From positions 372,001-436,000 of the forward strand of contig NZ_JARRIR010000004.1 of the NCBI RefSeq assembly GCF_029601685.1: a stretch of 64,000 bases of DNA, read 5' to 3'. Shown piece after piece: positions 33,008-41,576 of the stretch. The notes under the pieces are model-generated. The model saw nothing but the letters and a program-made list of their open reading frames with translations. It was not told the origin of the DNA and searched no databases. The DNA comes from Metarhizobium sp017305935 (lineage in GTDB: Bacteria > Pseudomonadota > Alphaproteobacteria > Rhizobiales > Rhizobiaceae). The translations under genes were made by a program, and so were the position numbers. Position 1 is the first letter of the stretch. Each line of letters begins with the position of its first letter.

Positions 33008-34201
33008 ATGAAGAATATCCGCTCCCTCCGCTATGCCCTGGCCGCAGCCACTGTGCTCGGTTTCGGCGGCAATGCTTTCGCGCTCGACGGCAACGATCTC
33101 GTCGCCAAGATCAATGCCGGCCTGCAAAGCGCCAAGCTGACCCCCGCCTCGGTCGAGGTCAGCGGCTCGACCGTGACGCTGAAGGGCGTGAAGGTCCAGC
33201 CATTGGAAGGCGCGTCGGAAGGCGGCGCCATTGGCGACGTGGTGCTGAACAACGTGGAGGAAGACGGCAGCGGCGGTTACACGATCGAGAAGGCCGCCTT
33301 CAACAATGTCGACATGACCAATGACGGGGTCACCCTCACCGCCTCGGATATCGCGCTGAACAACATCTCCATTCCCGGCGACGTCAGCAAGCCTTCGCTC
33401 GATTCGATGATCTTCTACGAGACCGGCCATGTCGGCCCGGCCAAGATCGTCAAGGGCGGCGCGGAAGTGCTGACCCTGGCTTCGACCGACTTCTCGATGA
33501 GCAAGATGGACGACAATGCCGGCCTCGAATTCGAATTCGGCGCCACCGGGCTTAAGGCCGATCTCTCCAAGGTCGAGGATCCCAAGGCCAAGGAGACGCT
33601 TGAAAAGATCAAGCTGACCTCGCTCGACGGCGAAATCCACATGGCCGGCAGCTGGGAAACCGCCAGCGGCACCATCGACCTCGATTCGATCAACGTCGAC
33701 TTCAAGGATGTCGGCGCGCTGTCGCTGGCCTTCAATCTCTCCGGCTATACGCTGGAGCTGGTGAAGTCGCTGCAAGAGCAGATGAAGGCGCTGGAGTCCA
33801 ATCCGAACAAGGAAGCCGCCCAGCAGGCTGCCGGCCTCGCCATGATGGGCCTTGCCCAGCAGCTCACCTTCAACAGCGCCTCGATCAGCTTCGACGACGC
33901 CTCGATCACCTCGCGCGTGCTGGATTACGTCGGCTCCGAGCAGGGCATGTCGGGCCGCCAGTTCGCCCAGTCGCTGAAGGGCATGGTGCCGATCATGGTG
34001 GCGCAGCTCAACATTCCCGACCTGCAGAACGCCATTACCGAGGCCGTCAACACCTATCTCGACGATCCGAAGAACCTGACGATCTCGGCAGAGCCGGAAA
34101 AGGGCGTGCCCTTCCCGCAGATCATCGGCGCCGCCATGGGCGCGCCGCAGACCCTGCCGAAGGTTCTGGGCGTCACCGTCACGGCCAACGACGCCGACTG
34201 A
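33008..34201 (+). CDS. Secreted protein of unknown function (397 aa)
   Basis: Exported protein with a standard signal peptide (MKNIRSLRYALAAATVLGFGGNAFA, cleavage about residue 25); AAGGA lies 6-7 bases upstream of the ATG. The mature part is acidic and rich in short alternating segments with Asp/Asn-Gly turns (VEVSGSTVTLKGVKVQPLEG, VVLNNVEEDGSGGYTIEKAAFNNVDM, LTASDIALNNISIPGDVS). This suggests a beta-rich, repeated fold reminiscent of AsmA/YdgA-like periplasmic domains. An amphipathic helical part follows at about 255-300, with the C-terminal third mixed. No Cys and no recognised family. It has its own promoter region and strong terminator, so it is a single-gene unit. Confidence 0.85.
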   Translation: MKNIRSLRYALAAATVLGFGGNAFALDGNDLVAKINAGLQSAKLTPASVEVSGSTVTLKGVKVQPLEGASEGGAIGDVVLNNVEEDGSGGYTIEKAAFNNVDMTNDGVTLTASDIALNNISIPGDVSKPSLDSMIFYETGHVGPAKIVKGGAEVLTLASTDFSMSKMDDNAGLEFEFGATGLKADLSKVEDPKAKETLEKIKLTSLDGEIHMAGSWETASGTIDLDSINVDFKDVGALSLAFNLSGYTLELVKSLQEQMKALESNPNKEAAQQAAGLAMMGLAQQLTFNSASISFDDASITSRVLDYVGSEQGMSGRQFAQSLKGMVPIMVAQLNIPDLQNAITEAVNTYLDDPKNLTISAEPEKGVPFPQIIGAAMGAPQTLPKVLGVTVTANDAD

Positions 34202-34226
34202 GCCCGGCAAGACCTTTCAAAATGCG

Positions 34227-34257
34227 AGCCCGGCGGACCAGTTCCGCCGGGCTTTTT
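34227..34257 (+). terminator. Rho-independent terminator of the secreted-protein gene
   Basis: AGCCCGGCGGA-CCAGT-TCCGCCGGGCT, an 11-bp perfect stem, followed by TTTTG; 25 bp after the stop. Confidence 0.93.
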
Positions 34258-34332
34258 GCTGCGATCAACGATCCCCGGAACGAAAAACGGCGGCCGAGGC
34301 CGCCGTTCATGCTCACCAAGATGATCTCGCGA

Positions 34333-36120
34333 TCAATCCTTCTTCTGCGGAACCACCCGCAGCGCCAGTTCGCGAAGCTGCGTCGGGGTCGCTTCCGAAG
34401 GCGCGTTCATCAGCAGATCCTGGGCCTGCTGGTTCATCGGGAACAGCGAGATCTCGCGCAGGTTCTTGGCGCCGACCAGGAGCATGACCACGCGGTCGAT
34501 GCCAAACGCACAGCCGCCATGCGGAGGAGCACCGTACTGGAAGGCGCGGTACATGCCGCCGAAACGTTCCTCGACGTCTGCCTGGCTGAGGCCAACCAGT
34601 TCGAAGGCCTTGACCATCAGCTCGGGCGACTGGTTACGGATCGAGCCGGAGGCGATTTCGAAGCCGTTGCAGACCGCGTCATACTGATAGGCCTTGATCG
34701 ACAGCGGATCGGAACCGTTCAGCGCGTCGAGGCCGCCCTGCGGCATCGAGAAGGGGTTGTGGGCGAAATCGACCTTCTTCTCGTCCTCGTTCCACTCGTA
34801 GAAGGGGAAGTCGACGATCCAGCACATTTCGAAGCGGTCGCGGTCCACGAGGTTCAGTTCCTCGGCGGCGCGGGTGCGGGCTTCGCCGGCGAACTTGTAG
34901 AACTTGGCGGGATCGCCGGCGACGAAGAAGCAGGCGTCGCCGTCTTCGAGGCCGAGCTGGGTGCGGATCGCATCGGTGCGCTCCTCGCCGATATTCTTGG
35001 CGAGGGGACCTGCGCCCTCCAGCTTCTCGCCTTCCTTGCGCCAGAAGATATAGCCGAGGCCCGGCTGGCCTTGCGACTGCGCCCAGGCGTTCATGCGGTC
35101 GCAGAAGGCGCGGCTGCCGCCGGTCTTGGCCGGGATCGCCCAGACTTCGACCTTGGGGTTCGAGGCGATCATGTTGGCGAACACCTTGAAGCCGGAGCCG
35201 GCGAAATGCTCGGTCACAGCTTCCATGACGATCGGGTTGCGCAGGTCCGGCTTGTCGGAGCCGTATTTGCGGATGGCGACGTCATAGGGGATGCGCGGCC
35301 ATTCCTTGGTGACCGGCTTGCCTTCGGCAAACTGCTCGAAGACTGACGTCATCATCGGTTCCATCGTCTGCCAGACGTCTTCCTGGGTGACGAAGCTCAT
35401 CTCGACATCGAGCTGGTAGAATTCGCCCGGCAGGCGGTCGGCGCGCGGGTCTTCGTCACGGAAGCACGGCGCGATCTGGAAATAGCGGTCGAAGCCGGCG
35501 ACCATCAGCAGCTGCTTATACTGCTGCGGCGCCTGCGGCAGGGCGAAAAACTTGCCCTGATGGATACGGGACGGCACGAGGAAGTCACGCGCGCCTTCCG
35601 GCGACGAGGCGGTCAGGATCGGCGTCGTGTATTCGGCAAAACCGGCCGCGCCCATTCCCTGGCGCATGGCCGAGATGATCTGGGTGCGCTTGACGATGTT
35701 CCTGTGCAGCGTCTCGCGGCGCAGGTCGATGAAGCGGTACTTCAGGCGCACGTCTTCGGGATATTCCGGCTCGCCGAACACCGGCAGCGGCAATTCCCTG
35801 GCGGCCGAGAGTACCTCGATCTCCTGCGCATACAGCTCGATCTCGCCGGTCGGCATGGTTTTGTTGACGGTGTCCTCGGTGCGGGCCTTGACCACGCCGT
35901 CGATGCGGATCACCCACTCGCCGCGCACGGTCTCGGCGGTCTTGAAGGCCGGGCTGTCGGGATCGCAGACCACCTGGGTCATGCCGTAATGGTCGCGAAG
36001 GTCGACGAAGAGGACGCCGCCGTGGTCGCGGACACGGTGGACCCAGCCGGACAGGCGGACGGTCGAGCCGACATCCGACTTGGTCAGAGCGGCACAGGTG
36101 TGGCTGCGGTAACGATGCAT
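34333..36120 (-). CDS. aspS: Aspartyl-tRNA synthetase
   Basis: Class IIb synthetase charging tRNA-Asp (possibly also tRNA-Asn if non-discriminating), 595 residues from ATG 36120, which has AGGA 8 bases upstream; a TTG two codons earlier is also open. The N-terminal OB anticodon-binding domain (GSTVRLSGWVHRVRDHGGVLFVDLRD) is followed by class II motif 1/2 (FAEYTTPILTASSPEGARDF, CFRDEDPRADRLPGEFYQLD). A bacterial-type GAD insertion follows at about 295-410, then motif 3 (GGCAFGIDRVVMLL) near the C-terminus. Stand-alone gene. Confidence 0.97.
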   Translation of the reverse strand: MHRYRSHTCAALTKSDVGSTVRLSGWVHRVRDHGGVLFVDLRDHYGMTQVVCDPDSPAFKTAETVRGEWVIRIDGVVKARTEDTVNKTMPTGEIELYAQEIEVLSAARELPLPVFGEPEYPEDVRLKYRFIDLRRETLHRNIVKRTQIISAMRQGMGAAGFAEYTTPILTASSPEGARDFLVPSRIHQGKFFALPQAPQQYKQLLMVAGFDRYFQIAPCFRDEDPRADRLPGEFYQLDVEMSFVTQEDVWQTMEPMMTSVFEQFAEGKPVTKEWPRIPYDVAIRKYGSDKPDLRNPIVMEAVTEHFAGSGFKVFANMIASNPKVEVWAIPAKTGGSRAFCDRMNAWAQSQGQPGLGYIFWRKEGEKLEGAGPLAKNIGEERTDAIRTQLGLEDGDACFFVAGDPAKFYKFAGEARTRAAEELNLVDRDRFEMCWIVDFPFYEWNEDEKKVDFAHNPFSMPQGGLDALNGSDPLSIKAYQYDAVCNGFEIASGSIRNQSPELMVKAFELVGLSQADVEERFGGMYRAFQYGAPPHGGCAFGIDRVVMLLVGAKNLREISLFPMNQQAQDLLMNAPSEATPTQLRELALRVVPQKKD

Positions 36121-36346
36121 GGTCAATATCCTGGGCTTCGTGAGGCGGCAGCGAAGACACGGCTAAACGCGGCTTTCAAGCTGCCGATGAAAATCGGGCG
36201 GAAAAGCGCATGCCCTGCCGGTTTTGTCAAGACTCGACGGCCGGACGGCACGTTTAACGCTGTCAATGCAAGCAACGCTTGGCTAAAACATGTGCTTCGC
36301 GCGGCTTACCTTTCGAGTCGCGTGCCCACCAGACAGGCACTTCCCC

Positions 36347-37588
36347 ATGAGCCAGATCCGACCGCTGATTCCGCTCCTCGTCACCGCAGGCATCCTGATC
36401 GGCGGCAACGGGCTGCAGGGCACTTTCATCTCGCTGCGGGCGCTCAGCGAAGGGTTTTCGCCCTCGGTCATCGGCATCGTCGGCACCGGCTACAATCTCG
36501 GCTTCGCCATCGGCTGCGTCTACATCACCCGCATCATCCGGTCGATCGGGCATATCCGCGCCTTTTCCGCCTTGGCGGCCATTGCCTCGGCGGCGTCGCT
36601 CGCCATGGTCCTGCTCATTCATCCGGCCTTCTGGTTCGCCATGCGTCTCATCCAGGGCATCTGTTTCGCCGGCCTGTTCGCGGTGGTGGAAAGCTGGTTG
36701 AACGCCCGCGTCACCAATGCCACCCGCGCCCGCACCCTCTCCGTCTATCGTTTCGTCGATCTCGGCTCGGTGACGCTGACGCAATACCTGATCCCGACCG
36801 TCGGCATCGACGGCTTCCAGCTCTTCGCCATCATTTCAATGGCGCTGACGCTGTCGCTGGTGCCGATCTCGTTCGCCGACCGCTCCAGCCCGAGCGCGCC
36901 GGAAGCGGTGCGTTTCGACGTGCGCACGCTGTGGCAGATCTCGCCGCTGGCGACCATCGGCTGCGTGGTGGTGGGGCTGACCAATTCCGTGTTCCGCTCG
37001 CTTGGGCCGATCTATGCCGAGGGCATCGGCATGTCGATCACCGCCATCGCCACCTTCATGAGCGTCGGCATCTTCGCCGGCGTCGTCCTGCAATATCCGC
37101 TCGGCCATTATTCCGACAAGCTCGACCGCCGCTTCATTATCCTGATCGCCACCGGCGGCGCGCTGGTCGCCGGCCTGTTCATCGTGCTGGTCGCCGGCAC
37201 CAACGAATGGCTGAATTTCATCGGCATCTTCCTGTTCGGCGCCTTCGCCATGCCGCTCTATTCGCTCTGTTCGGCCCATGCCAACGACCATGCCGCCGAG
37301 GGGCAGCATGCGCTGGTCTCGGCCGGCACATTGTTCTTCTGGTCGTGCGGGGCGGTCATCGGGCCGCTGTTCGCCTCCTTCATGCTGGATATCTTCGGGC
37401 CGCATGCGTTGTTCATCTACATGGCCTGCGTGCTCAGCGTCTTCGTGCTCTATACGCTGCAGCGCATGACGGTGCGCGAGGGCGTGCCGACCGAGCGGCG
37501 GCGCATGGGTTTCCGCAACCTGCTGCGCACGTCCACCTTCTTCAACAAGCTGGCGGCACCGACCGAGGAAGACGACCGCCGCAAGTAA
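36347..37588 (+). CDS. MFS transporter (YcaD-like)
   Basis: Inner-membrane protein, 413 residues, 12 hydrophobic segments. After helix 2 comes CVYITRIIRSIGHIRAFS. Helix 4-5 has MRLIQGICFAGLFAVVESWLNARVTNATRARTLSVYRFVDLGS, a pattern typical of YcaD-type MFS proteins (E-S-W-L-N and R-x-R). The second half has GHYSDKLDRRFIIL, the repeated motif A. Substrate unknown. The ATG at 36347 follows a basic leader that is part of a longer frame, which I discount. Confidence 0.86.
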   Translation: MSQIRPLIPLLVTAGILIGGNGLQGTFISLRALSEGFSPSVIGIVGTGYNLGFAIGCVYITRIIRSIGHIRAFSALAAIASAASLAMVLLIHPAFWFAMRLIQGICFAGLFAVVESWLNARVTNATRARTLSVYRFVDLGSVTLTQYLIPTVGIDGFQLFAIISMALTLSLVPISFADRSSPSAPEAVRFDVRTLWQISPLATIGCVVVGLTNSVFRSLGPIYAEGIGMSITAIATFMSVGIFAGVVLQYPLGHYSDKLDRRFIILIATGGALVAGLFIVLVAGTNEWLNFIGIFLFGAFAMPLYSLCSAHANDHAAEGQHALVSAGTLFFWSCGAVIGPLFASFMLDIFGPHALFIYMACVLSVFVLYTLQRMTVREGVPTERRRMGFRNLLRTSTFFNKLAAPTEEDDRRK

Positions 37589-37675
37589 GATGCGGCAAGA
37601 TGACATCCGCCGCTGGATTGATGATCGCCATATTCAACTTTAAAACCGAAGGCGAGATCACCGGAGCCCGCCCTC

Positions 37676-39067
37676 ATGCCATCCATCGACCGCCGCACGC
37701 TTCTGAAGGCATCCGCCCTGTTTGCCGGGGCTTACAGCGTCGGCCTTGCAGCCGCCTCGCGGTTCCCGGCCTTCGCCAGCCCGCAGCCGATCATGCTCGA
37801 AGCGCTGCGCACCGATGCGCAACTGGCCGAAGCCGCTCCGACCAAGGGCATCATGACCTATGGGCGCGACGGGATGCCGCCGATCCTGCGGGCGAAAAAG
37901 GGCCAGCCGTTCTTCGCCCAACTGAAGAATGCGCTGGACGAGCCGACCACCATCCACTGGCATGGGGTGCGCGTGCCCAATGCCATGGATGGCGTACCCT
38001 TTCTCACCCAGCCCTATATCTATACCGGCGACAGCTTCGATTATCGCTTCGCGCCACCGGACGCCGGCACCTTCTGGTATCACCCGCATTGCAATACGCT
38101 GGAGCAGATGGGGCGCGGCATGACCGGCCTGCTGATCGTCGAGGACCCCGACGATCCCGCCTTTGATGCCGAGATCGCCGTCAACCTGCGCGACTGGCGG
38201 CTGGGCGGCGACGGCCAATTCATCGAGCAGTTCAAGCCGCGCGACGCCGCCAAGAGCGGCACCTACGGCACGCTTCGCACCGTCAACTGGCAACGGGAGC
38301 CGCAATACGATGCGCCGGCCGGCGGCCTCGCACGCCTGCGCCTGGTCGTCACCGATGTCACCCGCATTTTCACATTCAAGCTGGAGGGGGCCGAGGCACA
38401 GGTGATCGCCATCGACGGCAATCCGGTGCCGCAGCGTTTCGCGCTCGATACGCTGATGATCGGCCCTGGCCAGCGGCTCGATCTGGCGGTCCGCATGCCG
38501 GATACGGAAGGGGCCGCCGCGACGCTCATCGACGTTCGTGGCTCGACACCGAAGACCGTCCTGACCCTGCGCGCCACCGGCGCGTCGCTGAAGCGGGCGT
38601 TCGGCGATCTCGGGCCGCTCGCCGCCAATCCAGTGGCCGCAGCCGACCTCTCGGCGGCGGAGGAAATACCGCTGGCGCTCAGCGCCACGGCCGAAAACCG
38701 CAAGCCGAGCGGCTTCTGCGGCGATATCGGCTATACGTTCTGGGCGATCAACAGGACGCCGTGGTCGGGCGACTCGCCCGATCCGACCGCGCCGCTGGCG
38801 GAGATGAAGCTCGGCAAAAGCTATGTCCTCAACCTCGCCAATCCGACGCCGCACCTGCATCCCATCCATCTGCACGGCATGAGTTTCACGGTCGTCTCCT
38901 CCTCCATTGGACCGGTGCAGCCCTTCGTCACCGACACCTATCTGATCCGTCCCGACGAGAAGGTGAAACTGGCTCTCGTCGCCGACAATCCCGGCGACTG
39001 GGTGTTCCATTGCCATGTCATCGAACACCAGAAGACGGGCATGGCCGGCTATTTCCGGGTAACATAG
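37676..39067 (+). CDS. Tat-exported multicopper oxidase
   Basis: Periplasmic copper oxidase of 463 residues. Twin-arginine signal DRRTLLKASALFAGAYSVGLA. All four copper-ligand regions are present: HWHG (94-97), FWYHPHCN (134-140), PHLHPIHLHGMSF (about 392-404) and HCHVIEHQKTGM (445-456), the latter providing the type 1 Cys and Met. The T1 and trinuclear sites are therefore complete, and oxidation of a substrate (cuprous ion or a phenolic compound) with O2 reduction to water is expected. No methionine-rich CueO loop is seen. It follows the MFS gene by 87 bp, possibly in one transcript, but no copper-exporter gene is adjacent. Confidence 0.92.
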   Translation: MPSIDRRTLLKASALFAGAYSVGLAAASRFPAFASPQPIMLEALRTDAQLAEAAPTKGIMTYGRDGMPPILRAKKGQPFFAQLKNALDEPTTIHWHGVRVPNAMDGVPFLTQPYIYTGDSFDYRFAPPDAGTFWYHPHCNTLEQMGRGMTGLLIVEDPDDPAFDAEIAVNLRDWRLGGDGQFIEQFKPRDAAKSGTYGTLRTVNWQREPQYDAPAGGLARLRLVVTDVTRIFTFKLEGAEAQVIAIDGNPVPQRFALDTLMIGPGQRLDLAVRMPDTEGAAATLIDVRGSTPKTVLTLRATGASLKRAFGDLGPLAANPVAAADLSAAEEIPLALSATAENRKPSGFCGDIGYTFWAINRTPWSGDSPDPTAPLAEMKLGKSYVLNLANPTPHLHPIHLHGMSFTVVSSSIGPVQPFVTDTYLIRPDEKVKLALVADNPGDWVFHCHVIEHQKTGMAGYFRVT

Positions 39068-39160
39068 CGCAGAAAGAGGCTCCGATTTTGCGTTGACATC
39101 CGGCCACGAAAGGAGAAGGAAGGGTGATTAACCTTTTCCCTGCCCAACGAACGAATAGAG

Positions 39161-40306
39161 ATGATCGTCAACACAACGGACCTTCGCGCCGCCTGCGCCG
39201 AACTCGCCAAATCCGAATTCATCACCATCGATACCGAATTCCTGCGCGAGACGACGTTCTGGCCGGAGCTGTGCCTTATCCAGATGGCGAGTCCTACGGT
39301 CGAGGTCTTGGTCGATCCGCTGGCAAAGGGGCTCGACCTCGCTCCCTTCTTCGAACTGATGGCCAATCCGGCCGTGTTGAAGGTATTCCACGCCGCGCGG
39401 CAGGATATCGAAATCATCCACCATCTCGGCGGGCTGATCCCGCATCCGATCTTCGATACCCAGGTGGCCGCCATGGTTTGCGGCTTCGGCGATTCGGTCT
39501 CCTACGACCAGCTCGTGCAGCGGGTGAAGGGCGTGCAGATCGACAAGTCGTCACGCTTCACCGACTGGAGCCGCCGGCCGCTCTCCGACAAGCAGCTGGA
39601 ATATGCGCTGGCCGACGTCACCCATCTGCGTGACGTCTACCTGGCGCTGAAGGCGCAGCTCGAACGCGAGGGCCGCGCCTCCTGGCTGCGCGAGGAGATG
39701 GATATTCTCGAAGCGCCCCATACCTACGACTTGCATCCGGACGATGCCTGGCAGCGGCTGAAGATGCGGCTGAAGAAGCCGCAGGAACTGGCCGTGCTGA
39801 AATTCGTCGCCGCCTGGCGCGAGCGCGAGGCGCGCGCCCGCAACGTGCCGCGCTCCCGAATCATCAAGGACGACACGATCTACGAGATCGCCCAGCAGCA
39901 ACCGAAGGATAGCGAGGCGCTGTCGCGCTTGCGCACCGTGCCCAAGGGCTGGGAGCGTTCGGCCAACGGCGCCGCCCTGCTGGAAGCGGTGAACGCGGCG
40001 CTCGCCTTGCCGAAATCGGACATGCCGGCGGTGCCGCGCCACGCTCCAGTGCCGGAAGGGGCCGCTGCCGCCACCGAACTGCTGAAGGTGCTTCTGAAAC
40101 TCACCGCCGAGAAGCATGGCGTCGCCGCCAAGGTGCTCGCCAACACCGACGACCTGGAAAAGATCGCCATGGCCGGCGAGGAGGCCGATGTCGCAGCGCT
40201 TTCCGGCTGGCGGCGCGACCTGTTCGGCGAAACGGCGCTTGAACTGATCCGCGGCAATGTCGCCCTGCGCTTCGTCGGAAAGCGTGTCGAAGCGGTCACG
40301 CTCTGA
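39161..40306 (+). CDS. rnd: Ribonuclease D
   Basis: 3'-5' exoribonuclease trimming tRNA and other stable RNA 3' ends, 381 residues. The DEDDy catalytic motifs are visible: Asp24-Thr-Glu26 (FITIDTEFLRE), ExoII FHAARQDIEII and ExoIII with Tyr/Asp in LEYALADVTHLRDVY. An HRDC domain follows at about 213-290 (RERQARNVPRSRII-like, here REREARARNVPRSRIIKDDTI), then a C-terminal HRDC-like region. It stands between the oxidase and a cyclase gene, with about 90-110 bp on either side. Confidence 0.95.
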   Translation: MIVNTTDLRAACAELAKSEFITIDTEFLRETTFWPELCLIQMASPTVEVLVDPLAKGLDLAPFFELMANPAVLKVFHAARQDIEIIHHLGGLIPHPIFDTQVAAMVCGFGDSVSYDQLVQRVKGVQIDKSSRFTDWSRRPLSDKQLEYALADVTHLRDVYLALKAQLEREGRASWLREEMDILEAPHTYDLHPDDAWQRLKMRLKKPQELAVLKFVAAWREREARARNVPRSRIIKDDTIYEIAQQQPKDSEALSRLRTVPKGWERSANGAALLEAVNAALALPKSDMPAVPRHAPVPEGAAAATELLKVLLKLTAEKHGVAAKVLANTDDLEKIAMAGEEADVAALSGWRRDLFGETALELIRGNVALRFVGKRVEAVTL

Positions 40307-40419
40307 TTCATTCCGCCGCCGTTGGGCCGCATGCCGCAACTTGGCCGGGATTGGGTGAGACATGCGTCGCGATGGCGCGTGACGGGCGCCGCCAGAGTTG
40401 ACCGGGACGGGATTGCAGA

Positions 40420-41481
40420 ATGTTGAAACGGGGGACGATCGTTCAGTGGCTCGTCCTGCTCACGGTCGTGGCGCTGAGCGGGGTGCTTTACAGCCTCGTC
40501 GTCTATGGCGAAAGACCGCTGATCGGCGCCATATTCTCCCTGTCGATCTGCATGCCGCTGGTCGCGCTGGAACGGCGGATGATCTTTCCGCGCTTCTACA
40601 ACTGGCTGCATGGCCTGTCGACGCCCGCCTATCTGGCCATGTCGCTGCTCGTCTATTACGTCACGATCTTCATCGGTTTCGCAGCAGCCGGCGCATTTCT
40701 GAAGAGTGCAGGCATCATTCGCGAGCCTTGGATCAAGACGCTGATTCTGCCGTGGGAGGTGGTGGTCTACAGTTTCGCGGTCGGCAGCGGCATCAACTTC
40801 GTGCTGCGGGTGCGAGAGCTTCTCGGCCGGGATATCTTCGTGAGCCTGCTCACCGGCCGTTACCGCAAGCCGGTGCGCGAGGAGCGCGTCTTCCTGTTCA
40901 TCGATCTCGTCGGCTCAACCTCGTTTGCGGAAAAATACGGCGACCTGCGCACCCAGCAATATCTCGGCACGCTGTTCAACGTGCTGGCCGAGCCGGTGCG
41001 GCGCCATGACGGCGCAATCGACGATTATATCGGCGACGCCGTGATCATCACCTGGCCGCTGAAGCGAGGCCTGCGCGACGCCCGCTGCGTGCGCTGTGTC
41101 TTCGACATCATAGCCGAGATCGAGAAGCGCTCCGCCCTGTGGCTCGGCACTTTCGGGCAGATGCCGCGCTTGCGCGCCGCCCTGCATGGCGGCGAGATCA
41201 TTACCGCCGAGATCGGCGTCGATCACCATAAGATCGCCTATTTCGGCGATACGGTGAACACAACGGCGCGACTGGAAAGCCTGTGCCGCACCTTGGGACA
41301 TCCGGTGCTGATCTCGCAGGAACTGGCGACACGGATGACCCTGCCCGACGATATCAGGGCCGAATATCTCGGCGACCACGCGGTGCGCGGCCGCGGCCAG
41401 CCGCTCGGCGTCATGGCGCTGACGAGCATGCGCCAGACGCAACCTTCCAATATCTTGCCTCTCGCCCGGCCGGCCGAGTGA
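40420..41481 (+). CDS. Membrane-linked class III adenylate/guanylate cyclase
   Basis: Signalling enzyme of 353 residues. Four hydrophobic segments (about 8-30, 33-50, 68-95, 108-128) form a membrane domain of unknown ligand. The catalytic domain begins near 155 with metal-binding Asp162 (VFLFIDLVGSTSFAEKYGD) and second Asp206 (DDYIGDAVIITW). The later KIAYFGDTVNTTARLESL contains the purine-ring and ribose-phosphate contacts. The Lys and Asp pattern fits adenylate rather than guanylate cyclase. Rhizobia carry many such cyclases; the sensed signal is unknown. No neighbouring phosphodiesterase or Crp-like gene. Confidence 0.85.
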   Translation: MLKRGTIVQWLVLLTVVALSGVLYSLVVYGERPLIGAIFSLSICMPLVALERRMIFPRFYNWLHGLSTPAYLAMSLLVYYVTIFIGFAAAGAFLKSAGIIREPWIKTLILPWEVVVYSFAVGSGINFVLRVRELLGRDIFVSLLTGRYRKPVREERVFLFIDLVGSTSFAEKYGDLRTQQYLGTLFNVLAEPVRRHDGAIDDYIGDAVIITWPLKRGLRDARCVRCVFDIIAEIEKRSALWLGTFGQMPRLRAALHGGEIITAEIGVDHHKIAYFGDTVNTTARLESLCRTLGHPVLISQELATRMTLPDDIRAEYLGDHAVRGRGQPLGVMALTSMRQTQPSNILPLARPAE

Positions 41482-41576
41482 GCGCGCGTCACGAAAGCTT
41501 CACCACCGCGTAATTCTCCAGACATCTTCGCCGCTTAACCGCTTTTGTCGTTATCCCCCATCGCACAGGTGAAACG

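Noticed and set aside
32966..34210. 414-codon minus-strand frame opposite the secreted protein gene
   Set aside because: The plus strand has signal peptide, Shine-Dalgarno and terminator; the minus frame gives a low-complexity Gly/His/Asp product.
35560..38166. 868-codon plus-strand open frame across aspS, the MFS and oxidase genes
   Set aside because: Runs through three recognised genes in a wrong frame; composition is Arg/His/Pro-rich; no ribosome-binding site.
41482..41576. Second Pho box before the phytase-like gene (GCGTCAC-N4-GCTTCAC)
   Set aside because: Two or three mismatches per repeat and only two copies; too weak to call compared with the ppk site.
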